NCBI RefSeq assembly: GCF_002218195.1
Contig: NZ_CP022336.1
Span: forward strand, 3,405,001-3,469,000
Reading direction: 5' to 3'
DNA length: 64,000 bases
Source: Sphingorhabdus sp. SMR4y
GTDB taxonomy: Bacteria; Pseudomonadota; Alphaproteobacteria; Sphingomonadales; Sphingomonadaceae
Position numbers and translations under genes: made by a program
The notes under the pieces: model-generated
Database searches by the model: none
Told to the model about the DNA's origin: nothing
What the model saw: only the letters and a program-made list of their open reading frames with translations
Shown here: positions 63,544 through 64,000 of the stretch, one piece after another
Numbering within the stretch: the stretch's first letter is position 1
Layout: each line of letters starts with the position of its first letter

Positions 63544-64000
63544 ATGCGCGCGCGAGATTTTCTGCTTCTTGTCCTGATATGCCTGATCTGGGCATCCAAT
63601 AATGTCCTGAGCAAGATCATCGTCGATGACTGGGCGGTTCCTCCGGTCTTCTATGCGGCGCTTCGCTTCGCGGTGGTCGCGCTGGTGATGCTGCCCTGGC
63701 TTCTACCGATGCCCCGGCCGGCCTGGCGGATACTGTTGATCGGCTCGCTGATGGGCGGCGGTAACTTTGCGCTGCTGTTCATCGGGTTGCAGACGACCTC
63801 GCCGTCTTCCGCTGCCATCATCCTGCAACTGGGGGTCCCGTTCACGCTGCTGCTGTCGGTTATAATGCTGGGCGAGCGAATCCACTGGCGACGGGGCGCC
63901 GGCATAGCGTTGACTCTGCTCGGCGTGATGCTGGTGATATGGCGTCCTGAGGGATTGACCCTGTCAACGGGGCTTTGGTTTGTTGCGGCCGCCGCATTTG
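63544..64000 (+). CDS. EamA/DMT-family transporter, N-terminal part (runs off window)
   Basis: At least 152 residues, open to the window end. MRARDFLLLVLICLIWASNNV and FYAALRFAVVALVMLPWLLP make the first helices of an EamA repeat. LLIGSLMGGGNFALLFIGLQ, SAAIILQLGVPFTLLLSVIMLGERI (with the conserved GE) and IALTLLGVMLVIW follow. It is an inner-membrane carrier of unknown substrate. AAGGAACCCAAGG precedes the ATG. Confidence 0.85.
   Translation, partial: MRARDFLLLVLICLIWASNNVLSKIIVDDWAVPPVFYAALRFAVVALVMLPWLLPMPRPAWRILLIGSLMGGGNFALLFIGLQTTSPSSAAIILQLGVPFTLLLSVIMLGERIHWRRGAGIALTLLGVMLVIWRPEGLTLSTGLWFVAAAAF

Overview
This 64 kb window is a stretch of core chromosome from an alphaproteobacterium, most likely order Sphingomonadales. 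The supporting signs are a GTP cyclohydrolase II with the sphingomonad-type N-terminal extension, several TonB-dependent receptors and OmpA proteins, an ABC exporter of the Atm1 type known from Novosphingobium, a FadL porin, dense GC-rich coding (roughly 60% G+C by eye), and alphaproteobacterial control signals: a GAAC-N7-GAAC LexA box, a GGAAC-N16-CGTT EcfG promoter and a sigma-54 promoter. No prophage, insertion sequence, CRISPR array, rRNA or tRNA gene was seen. The genus cannot be fixed from the sequence alone.

Layout. 1-6 kb: ribA (partial), xthA, a candidate small RNA, lolA, ftsK and a UbiH-type hydroxylase. 6-12.5 kb: an envelope block with an SDR, an EcfG-promoted OmpA lipoprotein, a CorC-like protein, a three-gene membrane operon (OmpA-BON protein, 33-residue membrane peptide, membrane-anchored H3TH protein) and a von Willebrand A protein. 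12.7-20 kb: an M20 peptidase; btaAB for betaine lipid with PHO-box half-sites; then, divergently, a DNA-repair pair (radical SAM protein and DUF4130-UdgX fusion) behind a LexA box; a YbdG-like MscS channel. 20-23 kb: a possible antiporter remnant, FadL, a ccdAB toxin-antitoxin locus whose antitoxin seems to have lost its middle, and a hairpin repeat. 23-27 kb: purD and xseA with overlapping divergent start codons, DUF2093, and an M23 peptidase.

27.5-36.5 kb: a large TonB receptor with highly-expressed-type codon use, a convergent 2OG-Fe(II) oxygenase plus P-loop sulfotransferase-like pair, an M19 peptidase homologue lacking its HxD metal pair, and clpB. 36.6-47 kb: penicillin-acylase family enzyme, zinc alcohol dehydrogenase, an ABC ATPase with nadB, DUF4402 protein, zf-CHCC protein, tldD, and a run of small genes (DUF924, CPBP, PPOX-family, DUF2007, patatin). 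48-50 kb: glnK-amtB behind a sigma-54 promoter with an upstream inverted repeat. 50-64 kb: Na+/solute symporter, GMC oxidoreductase overlapping a sterol-desaturase-family gene, BLH phosphatase, recQ, Atm1-like exporter, a second TonB receptor with a BlaI/MecI-like palindrome, small membrane protein, SDR, class I fumarase and the start of an EamA transporter.

How it works together: most genes are housekeeping. The more notable parts are stress or starvation modules joined to recognisable regulatory sites: phosphate (btaAB), DNA damage (radical SAM/UdgX), general stress (OmpA lipoprotein) and nitrogen (glnK-amtB). The least explained parts are the OmpA-BON/33-aa/H3TH operon, the reduced CcdA, the anti-Shine-Dalgarno-like small RNA candidate and the 2OG oxygenase/P-loop pair beside the TonB receptor. 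All calls are from reading the sequence; no database search was run.
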